A stretch of DNA of 64,000 nt. It comes from Glutamicibacter sp. JL.03c. Its GTDB lineage: Bacteria > Actinomycetota > Actinomycetes > Actinomycetales > Micrococcaceae. Numbering within the stretch: position 1 is the stretch's first letter; every line of letters starts with the position of its first letter. The translations under genes and the position numbers were made by a program. The DNA is taken from the NCBI RefSeq assembly GCF_025854375.1, contig NZ_CP107575.1, positions 930,001 to 994,000 of the forward strand, in the 5' to 3' direction. Under the pieces are notes generated by a model. The model had not been told where the DNA came from. It saw nothing but the letters and a program-made list of their open reading frames with translations, and searched no databases. Below are positions 51,837-60,795 of this stretch, one piece after another.

Positions 51837-53084
51837 ATGGGTGAAACCAGGCAGCGTTTCCGCAGCCAGCGTTATCTCCTTGGGTCCAACGCCGCGGATG
51901 CTGCTAGTCGAACACTGGCGGACATCACCGTTGACCTGCTCTTTGTCGGTGCGCTGAGCGCAACCGCCTTCCAGATGGGGCTGCTGAACACGCTCGGATC
52001 GCTCGCTTTCGTCTTCGCCAGCATCCCGGCCGGACACCTTGTGGACCGGCGCTCGGCGCTGAAAGTGCTGCGCATTGGATTGGCCGGGAAGATAGCAGTT
52101 CTGGCCTGCCTCGCGGTGCTCGCGATCAGCGGGGCGTTGGATATCGCGCTGGGCATGATGTTGTGTGTGCTGTTAGGCATCTGCAATGTCTTTTCTGAAA
52201 CGGCGCAAACTGCCGCAGTACCCAGGCTCATCGGCGAAGACTCCGACACGCGGGCCGTGGGCATCAGCAAGCTCATCGCACGACTGGGTGCAGCGGATCA
52301 AAGCCTGACAGTGATAATTCCTGCGCTCGCCGGTACCGGCTTCGCCCTGTTTGGCGGGCCGGCGTTGCTGAGCCTGTCCGCAGCACTCGGCGGTTTCGCC
52401 TTGATGCTGGCATGGAGGGTTCTCGAGTATCGCGCCGGAAACACCGCCAACGAAGTGCACGATCGCAGCGCAAGCTCCGGCTCGATGCTCACCGGCCTTC
52501 GCTACCTGGTTTCCAACCGCTTGCTGCTGGCCACCACCGTATCTGTGGCGCTTTCCAATCTGGGGTTGGCCATCGGATCATCTGTGGATGCGATCTTCAT
52601 CATCAACGACCTTGGCTTTGGCGAAGCCGGGTTCGGCGCCTATGCCTCGGTCTCGGGCGCTGGAGGATTGATCGGGGCACTGCTCGCTACCAGGATCACT
52701 GGAAAGTATCCATCGCCCACCCTCTTGTTGTGGACCGGGCTGGCTCAAATAGTTCTGGCTTCGATGGTCCTGGCCGCGGCATTTACGAGCGATATCTGGA
52801 GCATTTGCTTGCTCGGTCTTACAGCCTTGGGCTGGGGGAGCGTGGCTTTGATCTTCAATATCTCTGCTTCGTCGTGGCTGGTGGAGATGGTGCCAGAAGA
52901 ATTGCTTGGGCGGGTACTGAGCGCTCGCCGCCTGCTGACTTTCGGCGCAGTTCCCATCGGCAGCTTGCTCGGCGGCGCGTTGGGCTCCGCGCTAGGTACC
53001 CAGGCAGCTTTAGCTGGCTGGGTGGCGGCAAGCGTGAGCGCGGTGTCGTGTTTCCTGATCCTGCGAGTACCTGCCGACCGCTAG
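51837..53084 (+). CDS. MFS transporter, likely siderophore exporter
   Basis: A 415-residue major facilitator protein with about twelve helices. The MFS motif between helices 2 and 3 appears as ASIPAGHLVDRRSALKVLRIG, and a related loop ARRLLTFGAVPIGSLLGG is in the second half. ATG 51837 follows AAGGGGG and begins before the first helix. It is divergent from the des-type operon, which bears an iron box in the shared gap, so export of the siderophore is the best guess. No second iron box was seen on its own side. Confidence 0.83.
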   Translation: MGETRQRFRSQRYLLGSNAADAASRTLADITVDLLFVGALSATAFQMGLLNTLGSLAFVFASIPAGHLVDRRSALKVLRIGLAGKIAVLACLAVLAISGALDIALGMMLCVLLGICNVFSETAQTAAVPRLIGEDSDTRAVGISKLIARLGAADQSLTVIIPALAGTGFALFGGPALLSLSAALGGFALMLAWRVLEYRAGNTANEVHDRSASSGSMLTGLRYLVSNRLLLATTVSVALSNLGLAIGSSVDAIFIINDLGFGEAGFGAYASVSGAGGLIGALLATRITGKYPSPTLLLWTGLAQIVLASMVLAAAFTSDIWSICLLGLTALGWGSVALIFNISASSWLVEMVPEELLGRVLSARRLLTFGAVPIGSLLGGALGSALGTQAALAGWVAASVSAVSCFLILRVPADR

Positions 53085-53127
53085 GCTGGAAGGTGTTGGA
53101 TCCGAGAAACCAAAGGCAACTGCGCAC

Positions 53128-54201
53128 GTGAAACTTGTTATCGACGCACGATACACCCGCATTACCCACCATGACGGAATCAGCCGATACACTGCCGGCT
53201 TGATCGCCGCGGCCAGCAAGTTGGCAGACGTCACCATGCTCATTAACGACACCCGCCAGCTGGCCATGCTTCCCGAGGTGCCCTACCTGAAGATCTCCGC
53301 CCCCACTAGCGTGCTTGAACCCTTTGTTGCCTTGCAGATCAACAAGCTGAAGGCCGACGTGGTGTTTTCGCCCATGCAAACCATGGGGACCTTGGGCAGG
53401 AACTTCCCCGTCATTTTGACGCTTCATGACCTGATCTACTATGCGCATCCGCATGCGCCGAAATTCCTGCCGGCACCGATCAGGGTCGGCTGGTTCCTGT
53501 TCCATCAGGTCTACTGGCCGCAGCGGCTACTCCTGAACCGGGCGGATGCGGTGGCAACCGTCTCCAACACGACCGCGGGCCTGATGCGAAAGCATCGCCT
53601 GACCAGGAAGCGCATCGGGCTGGTATCCAACGCTCCAACCGGTGGCTTTGCGAGACGGGATCCGGAAAAGAAGCCGCAGAGGACCTTGCTCTACATGGGG
53701 TCCTTCATGGAGTACAAGAACGTCGAGACCCTGATCCGCGCCATGGAATACCTCCCGGATTTTGAATTGCATCTGCTCAGCGGCATCAAGGAGCCCCGAC
53801 GCCAGGAGCTCACGGAATTGATTCCAGCCGGGGCAGCCATCGTGTTCCACGATGGCGTGAGCGATCAGGAATATGAACAGCTGCTCAGCGAATGCACTGC
53901 CTTGGTGACGCTCTCGCGAGAAGAAGGCTATGGACTGCCCTTGGTGGAAGCCATGAGCATGGGCACACCGGTAGTTGTCACCGATATGCCGATCTTCCAA
54001 GAAGTAGCTGAGGAGGCGGCCCTTTACTCCTCGCCCGACGACGCTCCCGGATTCGCCAAGCAGGTGCGCACCTTGGTTGACCCGGCAACCTGGAAAGATT
54101 TTTCTCAACGTGCGGTACAACGCGCGGAACACTACTCCTGGGAGCGCTCTGCCCAGCAACTGCTGGAACTAGCCAAGTATGCGTCAGATCACAGGAAATG
54201 A
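53128..54201 (+). CDS. GT4-type glycosyltransferase
   Basis: A 357-residue glycosyltransferase with the GT-B fold. RYTRITHHDGISRYTAGLI is near the N-terminus, and the C-terminal nucleotide-sugar site has REEGYGLPLVEAMSMGTPVVVTDMPIFQEV, with the EX7E pattern. Donor and acceptor are unknown; mannosyl or glucosyl transfer to an envelope glycan or lipid is typical. The GTG at 53128 is preferred because the first strand begins at once. It follows the MFS gene by 43 bases on the same strand and could be co-transcribed. Confidence 0.85.
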   Translation: MKLVIDARYTRITHHDGISRYTAGLIAAASKLADVTMLINDTRQLAMLPEVPYLKISAPTSVLEPFVALQINKLKADVVFSPMQTMGTLGRNFPVILTLHDLIYYAHPHAPKFLPAPIRVGWFLFHQVYWPQRLLLNRADAVATVSNTTAGLMRKHRLTRKRIGLVSNAPTGGFARRDPEKKPQRTLLYMGSFMEYKNVETLIRAMEYLPDFELHLLSGIKEPRRQELTELIPAGAAIVFHDGVSDQEYEQLLSECTALVTLSREEGYGLPLVEAMSMGTPVVVTDMPIFQEVAEEAALYSSPDDAPGFAKQVRTLVDPATWKDFSQRAVQRAEHYSWERSAQQLLELAKYASDHRK

Positions 54202-54340
54202 GTTCCGGATTTTCCGCCCGGGCAACAAGCTGAAACAAGGTTAAATCGCGGAAAAGTGGCGAGAAATCGAGGCCAATCTGTCGAGTGGCTGCCGATTTGA
54301 AAACCTGACTTGGCCAGTGCTAAAGTATTACTCGTTGCAT

Positions 54341-54413
54341 TCCTCCATAGCTCAATTGGCAGAGCATTCGACTGTTAATCGAAGGGTTACTGGTTCAAGT
54401 CCAGTTGGAGGAG
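54341..54413 (+). tRNA. tRNA-Asn (GTT), copy 2
   Basis: Identical over 73 bases to the tRNA at 38643-38715: anticodon GTT in CTGTTAA, acceptor TCCTCCA/TGGAGGA, no encoded CCA. A promoter TTGAAA (54297-54302), N18, TAAAGT (54321-54326) precedes it, and the base string CTCGTTGCA before the gene also matches copy 1. Confidence 0.97.
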
Positions 54414-54424
54414 CTTTCATGAGG

Positions 54425-54458
54425 ATCCCGGCTCGCAGGCGCGAGTCGGGATTTTTTC
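54425..54458 (+). terminator. Rho-independent terminator of tRNA-Asn copy 2
   Basis: The stem ATCCCGGCTCGC (54425-54436) pairs with 54441-54452, loop AGGC, tail TTTTTT. Arms match the terminator after copy 1, showing the whole unit was duplicated. Confidence 0.92.
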
Positions 54459-54736
54459 ATTTGCGCGGGCCGAAGCTCTTCCAACGCAGATGCGCCTGGG
54501 AGGCCTTGGCTATGGGCCGGAAGCCTTGAATTTCAGGGTGCTGATGCCGCTTGCTTCTCTTGGCAAGGGTGGGATAACGGCCAGCGGGCCGTTGGAGGCG
54601 TGGCGGCTTGAATCACGAACTATTCGGATGTCCTCCATCAAGGGCCGGGCAGGTCCAAGCCGTTGTAACAGGGATCCATCGCGCAGCTGCGCGTGACCGT
54701 AGAACGCCAAATACCGCATTCAGGCCCTGCGACAGC

Positions 54737-55696
54737 CTACTGGCGCCTGCGGATTTTCGGGAGCCAGCAGGACACTCGGCTTCGATAGGCACGGAACTCG
54801 TCGCCAAAGGTCGTTTCGAGATTGGCTTCCTCCGACGGCCTCACCAGCCAATTCCAGAGCAGCGATCCGGCGAAGGCGTAAATGACAACGAGCCAGGAGC
54901 TCGACACTAACCCCACCGCCATACCCTGGAGTATTCCTGCGACAGCCATAGGATTTCTCACGAAAACGTAGGGGCCAGAAATGACCAAGTGGTTCGGCAT
55001 CGCCGACGGCAATGGTGTTCCTTGTCCACGGGTGGACATGGTCACAGCAGACCAAATGCCCAAGCAGCTAGCCAGTATCAATACGCAGACCCCGAAGGCC
55101 CGAGTCCAAAGTGCGAAGTCGATGGCCAATCCCAAGCGCTGCTCTGCTTGGATGATAATCGCCGGAATGATGCACAAGAACAGCACCCAAAAGAGGATGA
55201 GCTGCCTTATGGTGCGCCAGAGGTGGCTACGGGTAGCTTGCATTGGCGCAGTGCGAAAAGCAAAAGGTCCACGCAGTAATAGCTCGGTCGGAATCCTCCC
55301 GCATAGAAGTTGTGTGCCCGCAAGAATCGAGCAGACCGAGGATGCCATCATCAGCAGCGCGCCAAAACCAGCTGTTCGGGTGGCCAGGGAATAAGTCAGC
55401 AGCCCGAAGGTGACAATGAGAATCCAGGGGACAACGATCCAGACGGCTCGCCGCAACCCGCAAGCGACCAGCACTGAACCAACGGCAAAGAGGGGTATGT
55501 CGAACCACGCGATTATCCCCGCCGGTAAATCGCCAAGGGTAGCTGCGCGAATCTCATCGACGGCAAAAACACCAATCCACCAGCACACTCCAGCCAGCGA
55601 TTGGAGCGCAAAGTAGCTACGAGACCAGATATGTGGCCGTGACCGGGCTATTGAGCTCCGAGCTTGATCTTCGTTCCGATATGAGGCGTCCTGCAT
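54737..55696 (-). CDS. Isoprenylcysteine/phospholipid methyltransferase-like membrane protein
   Basis: A 319-residue membrane protein with about eight helices. The C-terminal third is the PEMT/ICMT-type domain: HLVISGPYVFVRNPMAVAGILQGMAVGL gives the 'GPYxxxRNP' signature and EEANLETTFGDEFRAYRSRVSCWLP the 'E(F)GxxYxxY' end that binds SAM. Such enzymes methylate lipids or small molecules at the membrane; the substrate is unknown. The N-terminal half is an extra hydrophobic region. It stands alone between tRNA-Asn and a long gap. Confidence 0.78.
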   Translation of the reverse strand: MQDASYRNEDQARSSIARSRPHIWSRSYFALQSLAGVCWWIGVFAVDEIRAATLGDLPAGIIAWFDIPLFAVGSVLVACGLRRAVWIVVPWILIVTFGLLTYSLATRTAGFGALLMMASSVCSILAGTQLLCGRIPTELLLRGPFAFRTAPMQATRSHLWRTIRQLILFWVLFLCIIPAIIIQAEQRLGLAIDFALWTRAFGVCVLILASCLGIWSAVTMSTRGQGTPLPSAMPNHLVISGPYVFVRNPMAVAGILQGMAVGLVSSSWLVVIYAFAGSLLWNWLVRPSEEANLETTFGDEFRAYRSRVSCWLPKIRRRQ

Positions 55697-56188
55697 GGAA
55701 TAACCCTACGTCAGCGCAAGGGCGAAGAATCGCAGAGCGGCGGCAACAAGCGGCATTGATGCGGATCAGTCCACGCAATGAACTTTGCGCTAACCCCAAG
55801 CATCACCGAGGTCATGTGCAACAGGAGATGGTGTTGGCCAGCGTCGGAGGATTCTTGCAGTATCAGCCGCTGGAGCTTCGTGTGATGCCGCGTGCAGATT
55901 TGGTGGAAGTCACCAGTACTGGATCTGACGTCCGAAGCGAATCGGAACGGTTCGGTCGTCCCAAAATTGAACTCGGGGAAACAACTAATTTGAAGTGGTT
56001 ACCCGGCAAAGGCTGGATCTCCTATAACCTCAGGTGATTAGACGATAGACTTTCGAATCGTTAACAGTTACACCCACAGCATGAGTTTGGGCTATGGGTT
56101 TTACGCCTGACGACTGAGTCGTTTGGGGCAACCGGGGTGCTAGCGTGAGATACGCCGGTTGCTGCGCGATCGAGAAAATGGAGAAACC
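55697..56188. other. Gap without a convincing gene
   Basis: About 490 bases between the methyltransferase-like gene and the holin-type gene. One plus-strand frame (to 56037) is open for 134 codons but starts inside the neighbour and resembles nothing I know. The right end must hold the promoter of the next gene. No tRNA, repeat or terminator-like hairpin stood out. Confidence 0.5.
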
Positions 56189-57028
56189 ATGACTGAAGCT
56201 GAATCGACGCAAGCTGACGAAAGCCTAAAGTCGAGCGTCAAGAGTGCGAAGGCGCAGGTTGATGGACTCAAGGAGCTTGTTCCACAACAGCTCTCAGACG
56301 AAGTCAAGCTGGCGACGACCGTACTTAAGGGCAAAGGAATCAGCCTTGGCGTGGCAGCGGCACTTGCAGGTGCTGCACTCGTCGTGGTTTTGCTTTTTGT
56401 GATTGCCGTCGTGGTGACCTTGGTAAACGTTCTGGCTATCTGGCTTCCTGGATGGGCCGCAGCACTGATTATTGCCGGCTTCTTCCTGCTGGTCGCAGCC
56501 ATCTTGGGGTTGGTGGGATACGCCAAGGTGAAGAAGGCGCTGCCGCTGAAGCCCGAAGCAGCAATTAGAGGCATTCGCCATGACTTGGGTGTGCTCAAGG
56601 ATGGCAGCGAGTTCGACGTCAGCACGCTCGACGAACCGCTGAAGAAGAAGTCTGATGAAGATGACGATAGCGATAAGAAGAAGGAACCAAAGCCGCCAGC
56701 ACCAAGCGCTGACGAATTGATCCTTCGGACCCGCCGTCGTCGCCGCCAGATTCAGGCGCTGCGTGACAACCTTGGTGAGAGCGTTCAAGCGCCGCTGGCC
56801 AAGATCGACAAAGTACGTTCCTTTACGCAAAGCGCTGGAGACAAAGTTTCCGGTGCGGCGGCCAAGGCTCGTGGATTCGTCCGACCAGCGTCTTCGGCTT
56901 CCGAAGATCAATCGGAGGCTGACAGAGCCAATGGCCAACGCTTAGAGCAGGCACGTCCGTACCTGGTGATGGCTGGATCAACGCTGGCACTGGGTGCAGT
57001 AATTCGCGCACTATTCAAGCGCTCCTAA
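56189..57028 (+). CDS. Phage holin-like / YqjE-type membrane protein
   Basis: A 279-residue protein with two adjacent membrane helices at about 50-115 (LGVAAALAGAALVVVLLFVIAVVV, then GWAAALIIAGFFLLVAAILGLVG), the Holin-III/DUF1469 arrangement. A highly charged linker (KKKSDEDDDSDKKKEPK) and a coiled basic segment (RTRRRRRQIQALR) follow. A last hydrophobic stretch ends the protein. This chromosomal family has no shown lysis role in actinobacteria. ATG 56189 follows TGGAGAAA. A nested hairpin follows the stop. Confidence 0.7.
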   Translation: MTEAESTQADESLKSSVKSAKAQVDGLKELVPQQLSDEVKLATTVLKGKGISLGVAAALAGAALVVVLLFVIAVVVTLVNVLAIWLPGWAAALIIAGFFLLVAAILGLVGYAKVKKALPLKPEAAIRGIRHDLGVLKDGSEFDVSTLDEPLKKKSDEDDDSDKKKEPKPPAPSADELILRTRRRRRQIQALRDNLGESVQAPLAKIDKVRSFTQSAGDKVSGAAAKARGFVRPASSASEDQSEADRANGQRLEQARPYLVMAGSTLALGAVIRALFKRS

Positions 57029-57039
57029 GTTTTCGACTG

Positions 57040-57082
57040 ACGGGGCGGCGCTACAGCGCCTATTGGAACTGGGTTGCCCCGT
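57040..57082 (+). other. Nested hairpin between the holin-like and DMT genes
   Basis: ACGGGGC (57040-57046) pairs with GCCCCGT (57076-57082), enclosing a second stem GGCGC-TACA-GCGCC (57047-57060). There is no T-run. It may be a weak terminator or an mRNA-stability element. Confidence 0.45.
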
Positions 57083-57117
57083 TACGTACGAAGAATTTAG
57101 GTTAGAAAGGCACTGAC

Positions 57118-58023
57118 ATGGTCTGGATCGCTATTGCGGCGGCACTATGCAGTGCCTTTTGTCTTGCCTTCGGCGCCCATTTCCAATCCATCGCAGTACG
57201 TAATTCGGTCGATGGACTGGAACTGACACTCAAAAACGCAGGGAAGCTCGCCGCCAATAAGGGATGGATGGGCGGACTGCTGCTCATGATCCTGGGCATG
57301 GCGCTCAATGTTTTCGCTTTGGCTAGCGCCCCGTTGACAGTGGTGCAGCCAATTGGCGCAATCGCGCTGGTTATTACCGCCGTGGTGAATGCCAAGGAAA
57401 CCGACATCACGATGAATCGCCCCACGGTGATGGCGATCATCAGCTGCATGGTCGGTTCGGTCGGATTCGTCCTTCTGGCAGTGACAGCAACCAATAGCAA
57501 CCATGCAGTGACCGAAGCTCAATCACATCTGATCGAACTGATCCTCGCAGGAGTGGTCGCAATCGTGGGATTAGCCACCATCCTCTTCCATCGGAAGCTC
57601 GGAGCGATCTTCTTCATCGTAGGCGCAGGCGTGCTCTTCGGATTCGTTGCGGTGCTGGTGCGAACCATTGCCATCGCTGTGCTGGGCATCGGCAATAGCA
57701 GCTTCCTGCAGTTGCCATGGATCGCTGGTCTGGCCGTTATCGTCGCAGGTCTCCTTGGCTCCTATTTCGTGCAAAAAGCCTACTCAAAGGGACCTCCTGA
57801 GTTGGTGATCGCGGGTTTGACCGTGATTGACCCGATTGTCGGCATCGTCATTGGCGCCAGCATCCTCGGCGAATTGCGCCCCGATGTCCCGATGCTGGTC
57901 ACGGTGCTGATGCTGGTGGCGGCTGCATTGGCTATCGTCGGTGTCATGGCCCTGTCACGCCATCACCCGGATGTGATCGAGCGACGCAACCAAGCCGAAG
58001 CTGACAATCAATTGCCAGAGTAG
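57118..58023 (+). CDS. DMT family transporter
   Basis: A 301-residue membrane protein with about nine or ten helices and two EamA-like halves: APLTVVQPIGAIALVITAVV in the first and GLTVIDPIVGIVIGASILGE in the second, the usual DMT turns near helix 3-4 and 8-9. The start is at the first residue of helix 1 and follows AGAAAGGC. The substrate is unknown. The glycosyltransferase gene follows after 58 bases on the same strand. Confidence 0.8.
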   Translation: MVWIAIAAALCSAFCLAFGAHFQSIAVRNSVDGLELTLKNAGKLAANKGWMGGLLLMILGMALNVFALASAPLTVVQPIGAIALVITAVVNAKETDITMNRPTVMAIISCMVGSVGFVLLAVTATNSNHAVTEAQSHLIELILAGVVAIVGLATILFHRKLGAIFFIVGAGVLFGFVAVLVRTIAIAVLGIGNSSFLQLPWIAGLAVIVAGLLGSYFVQKAYSKGPPELVIAGLTVIDPIVGIVIGASILGELRPDVPMLVTVLMLVAAALAIVGVMALSRHHPDVIERRNQAEADNQLPE

Positions 58024-58081
58024 AAATAGACTGAAGATCCAGACTTTTTCACCCAACCAAGATTCTTGTGAACGACTAAGG

Positions 58082-59269
58082 ATGCCCGTGGCCGAGGAAA
58101 AACCACTGACCATTGTCATTGCAGCTGATACCTATCCGCCTGATGTGAATGGCGCAGCGATGTTTTGCTACCGGCTCGCTACCGAAATGCATGCCCGTGG
58201 CCACCGGGTGCACGTGCTTGCGGTGCGTGGCGACAAGGGCAAGACCTTCACTGAAATCCGCGACGAGGCTATCGTGCACCGTCTGGAGTCGCATTCGGTG
58301 CCGACTCATGAATACTTTCGAATCGTCTTCCCCTGGGAAGCGAACAAGCAGATCGACAGGCTGCTCTCCGAGATCAAACCGGATGTCATCCACGCGCAAA
58401 GCCACTACATGATTGGCCAGCGCTCCCTCGGGTGGGCTCGCAAGAACAAGGTCCGTTCCGTAGCCACGAACCACTTCATGCCCGAGAATCTTGATCCATT
58501 CCTGCCATTCCCGCGCTGGTTCAAGCGCATTGTTGCGCATAATTCCTGGAAGGATATGGGCAAGATCTTCGGTCGCGCCAGCGCCGTGACGACGCCGACC
58601 CCTTTGGCTGCCAAGGCGATGCGCGAGCGGGCAAAGTTGATGAACGTGCTGCCGCTGTCTAACGGCATCGAGGTCGGCAACTATGAACTGGCACCGGGGG
58701 AGCAAATCATCAAGAATGATGTCCCGACGATTCTCTTCGCCGGCCGACTGGCAGTTGAGAAGAACATCAACGAACTGATTGAAGCTCTGCCGCTGATGCG
58801 TGAAGTTCCCAACGCCATCATCGAGATTGTCGGCGGCGGCGAGCAGCGCAGCAACCTGGAAAAGATCGCTGACGAGCTGGAGATCCGCGATCGCGTGCGT
58901 TTCCTTGGCCATATCAGCGATGAGGAGTTGCGCCAGGCGTATCTGCGCTGTGACGTGTTCTGCCAGCCGGGTACCGCTGAATTGCAGTCACTGGTCACAC
59001 TCGAAGCGCTCTCTGCCTCGAAGCCTGTCGTCTTGGCCAACGCCATGGCGTTGCCGCACCTGGTCGATGAAGGGGTCAACGGGTACATGTTCAAGCCGGG
59101 GGATCGGAACGACCTGGCGCAAAAGCTTGACCTGATCTTGTCCATGGACGATGTGCAGCGATTGAAGTTTGGCGAGGCAGGCCACCGCAAGGTGCTGAAC
59201 CACGCGCAGAAGAAAACCATAGACTCGTTCGAAGCGCTGTATCGCGGCGAAGAAGTCTCAACCCATTAA
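58082..59269 (+). CDS. GT4-type glycosyltransferase
   Basis: A 395-residue GT-B glycosyltransferase. The N-terminal acceptor domain opens with IVIAADTYPPDVNGAAMFCYRLATEM and contains PDVIHAQSHYMIGQ; the C-terminal donor domain has LFAGRLAVEKNINELIEAL and PGTAELQSLVTLEALSASKPVVL, with both glutamates of the EX7E motif. The pattern resembles the PimB/MgtA group that adds mannose or glucose to membrane lipids in actinobacteria; the acceptor cannot be fixed. The ATG at 58082 directly follows AAGG, so its ribosome site is unusual. Confidence 0.87.
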   Translation: MPVAEEKPLTIVIAADTYPPDVNGAAMFCYRLATEMHARGHRVHVLAVRGDKGKTFTEIRDEAIVHRLESHSVPTHEYFRIVFPWEANKQIDRLLSEIKPDVIHAQSHYMIGQRSLGWARKNKVRSVATNHFMPENLDPFLPFPRWFKRIVAHNSWKDMGKIFGRASAVTTPTPLAAKAMRERAKLMNVLPLSNGIEVGNYELAPGEQIIKNDVPTILFAGRLAVEKNINELIEALPLMREVPNAIIEIVGGGEQRSNLEKIADELEIRDRVRFLGHISDEELRQAYLRCDVFCQPGTAELQSLVTLEALSASKPVVLANAMALPHLVDEGVNGYMFKPGDRNDLAQKLDLILSMDDVQRLKFGEAGHRKVLNHAQKKTIDSFEALYRGEEVSTH

Positions 59270-59366
59270 TGCCGATGACGGGCAGCGGTGAGCCAAATCG
59301 GTGTTTCGGCTGGTGATGCCCTAGAATATTTCGAGTGTGGTTACGGCTTCGGCTGCGAACTCATGT

Positions 59367-59443
<77 letters not shown>

Positions 59444-59447
59444 AGGC

Positions 59448-59490
59448 AAATCGCCCGATAGCTCGTGTCAGCGAGTTATCGGGCGATTTT
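59448..59490 (+). terminator. Rho-independent terminator after the CAT tRNA
   Basis: An 18-bp stem with one G-T pair (AAATCGCCCGATAGCTCG, 59448-59465, with 59472-59489), 6-base loop and TTTT. It can also end the opposing minus-strand genes. Confidence 0.9.
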
Positions 59491-59497
59491 CATGTGT

Positions 59498-59809
59498 TCA
59501 GCTCAGTGGATCTTCCGGCTGCGGCTTCCCTGCATGCTGGATGGTTCCAGGACGGGAGTCAGGTTCTTTGCCCATAGCCATGTTTTCGATGGCGATGCCG
59601 GCATCGCCCAGCGGTTCAAAGCCCTGGCGAAGATTGCCCTGGCGCCGCGCGAGAATGAGGCGGCGGATGAGTCCTGCCGCCACCGCGAGCGGGAACGCGA
59701 TCCAGGGGATGATCCCGAAGTTCGTTCTTGCATCGTCGTCCGAGAGCCCATGGATCACGCCAAGCAGCACGATCATGGCGCACACTGTTATGGCTATCGC
59801 TTTTTTCAT
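59498..59809 (-). CDS. Small membrane protein
   Basis: A 103-residue protein with two hydrophobic helices at the N-terminus (AIAITVCAMIVLLGVIHGL; FGIIPWIAFPLAVAAGLI), then a positively charged, proline-rich cytoplasmic tail. The family is unknown. ATG 59809 (MKKAIAI) gives a proper first helix; the longer upstream frame reads through the M23 gene region antisense of sense. It is 57 bases downstream of the M23 gene on the same strand. Confidence 0.5.
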   Translation of the reverse strand: MKKAIAITVCAMIVLLGVIHGLSDDDARTNFGIIPWIAFPLAVAAGLIRRLILARRQGNLRQGFEPLGDAGIAIENMAMGKEPDSRPGTIQHAGKPQPEDPLS

Positions 59810-59865
59810 CGCCCGCTCCAGCCGATCTACTGTCCAGGTGGCTTCTATCGGAACGGGCTGGGCCG

Positions 59866-60402
59866 TTATTGCTCCAGCGGCAACAGGATCGACGGGCGCA
59901 TATCCCGGATCAGCAGGACCGGATCGATATAATCGCCGTTCAATCGCACACCCCAGTGGATGCACCTTGATGAGCAATGCGCTCCGGTGGACACTGTTCC
60001 CACGTGGGCACCGGCATCCACCCAATCGCCCACGTCCGCTTTCGAGCTGACCGGTTCGAGACTGGTCTTGAATCCGTTGCCGTGATCAATGACCATCACG
60101 GGGCGATCGACGATTCTCGACGCGAAGGTGACCTGCCCTCGCTGTGGAGCGAAGACCTTGTCCCCTTCGGCGGCGGCGAGATCGACGCCGCGGTGTCCGG
60201 GAAGCCAGTTCTCGGCCGGCTTGTCGAAGGGCTCGGTGATCCTTGGTTCACCCGCCAACGGCCATCGCCAGCCATCGGCCGTTCTCAGCGCAGATGGAAT
60301 CTGCGGCGGCAGTTGTGTCGTTGATGCCCCCGTCGCAAACAGGATGACACCCACGGCGCATGCCAGAAGCCTTGGTAGTTTCAATGCCGGATGAGTTTTC
60401 AT
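59866..60402 (-). CDS. M23-like peptidase/LytM domain protein next to rpsB
   Basis: A 178-residue exported protein. The N-terminus (MKTHPALKLPRLLACAVGVILFATGAS) is a signal peptide. The LytM core has GHRGVDLAAAEGDKVFAP with the zinc ligands H and D, and the second motif IHWGVRLNG with the third ligand. The usual catalytic histidines are changed: Cys replaces His in the HxH motif (CIHWG), and the 'YAHL' turn reads SLEPV. Relatives next to rpsB in actinobacteria show the same, so it may bind or sense peptidoglycan and not cut it. Confidence 0.8.
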   Translation of the reverse strand: MKTHPALKLPRLLACAVGVILFATGASTTQLPPQIPSALRTADGWRWPLAGEPRITEPFDKPAENWLPGHRGVDLAAAEGDKVFAPQRGQVTFASRIVDRPVMVIDHGNGFKTSLEPVSSKADVGDWVDAGAHVGTVSTGAHCSSRCIHWGVRLNGDYIDPVLLIRDMRPSILLPLEQ

Positions 60403-60520
60403 TTCTATAGCGTGGAATGCAGCACGAGGCAGATCAGCGAAAACGCGTCGGATTGTGGGTAAGCCGATGGGCTCTAGATCACGGTTCTGGGTGCGGTGAG
60501 AAGCAATGCGTGTAGTACAC

Positions 60521-60795
60521 TTGAAACAGCAGTTTCCTGTCATAGGTGTGTCCAAAATTGGATGCAACAGGCAAGAGATTGACTTCGCGCATGAGGTTCC
60601 ACGGTCACAACGGCTGTGGCCAGAGGTTCCAGTGGTCCGAGAGAATCGGTGGACCGACGGCGAGATGCCAAGCATCTTCGGCCCTCATGCTAGGGCGGAT
60701 ATCCACAATGGCTATCTGCATCAACCCGAACAACCAAGAGCAGTTACCGCGGGCGCACGTGTGCCCGGTCCGCCACTGCTGAAAGGAGTTGCGAC
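60521..60795 (+). promoter_or_regulatory. Promoter and long leader of rpsB
   Basis: TTGAAA (60521-60526) and TAGGTG (60543-60548), 16 bases apart, form a plausible promoter. The remaining 245 bases hold no gene but several short stems, e.g. GGTCCG...CGGTGGACC (60632-60655 region) and GGCCCT...AGGGC (60680-60697). Such long leaders are typical of ribosomal protein operons under autogenous control. An AAAGGAG site precedes rpsB. The region between 60403 and 60520 is the divergent promoter of the M23 gene. Confidence 0.5.

Noticed and set aside
55633-56037. A 134-codon plus-strand frame
   Set aside because: It begins inside the opposing methyltransferase-like gene, has no ribosome site at a sensible position and no familiar motif. 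Kept only as a remark on the gap.
57092-57110. A third iron box (TTAGGTTAG near 57097)
   Set aside because: Only the first nine positions match; the right half (AAAGG...) does not continue the consensus, and the downstream DMT gene has no link to iron.
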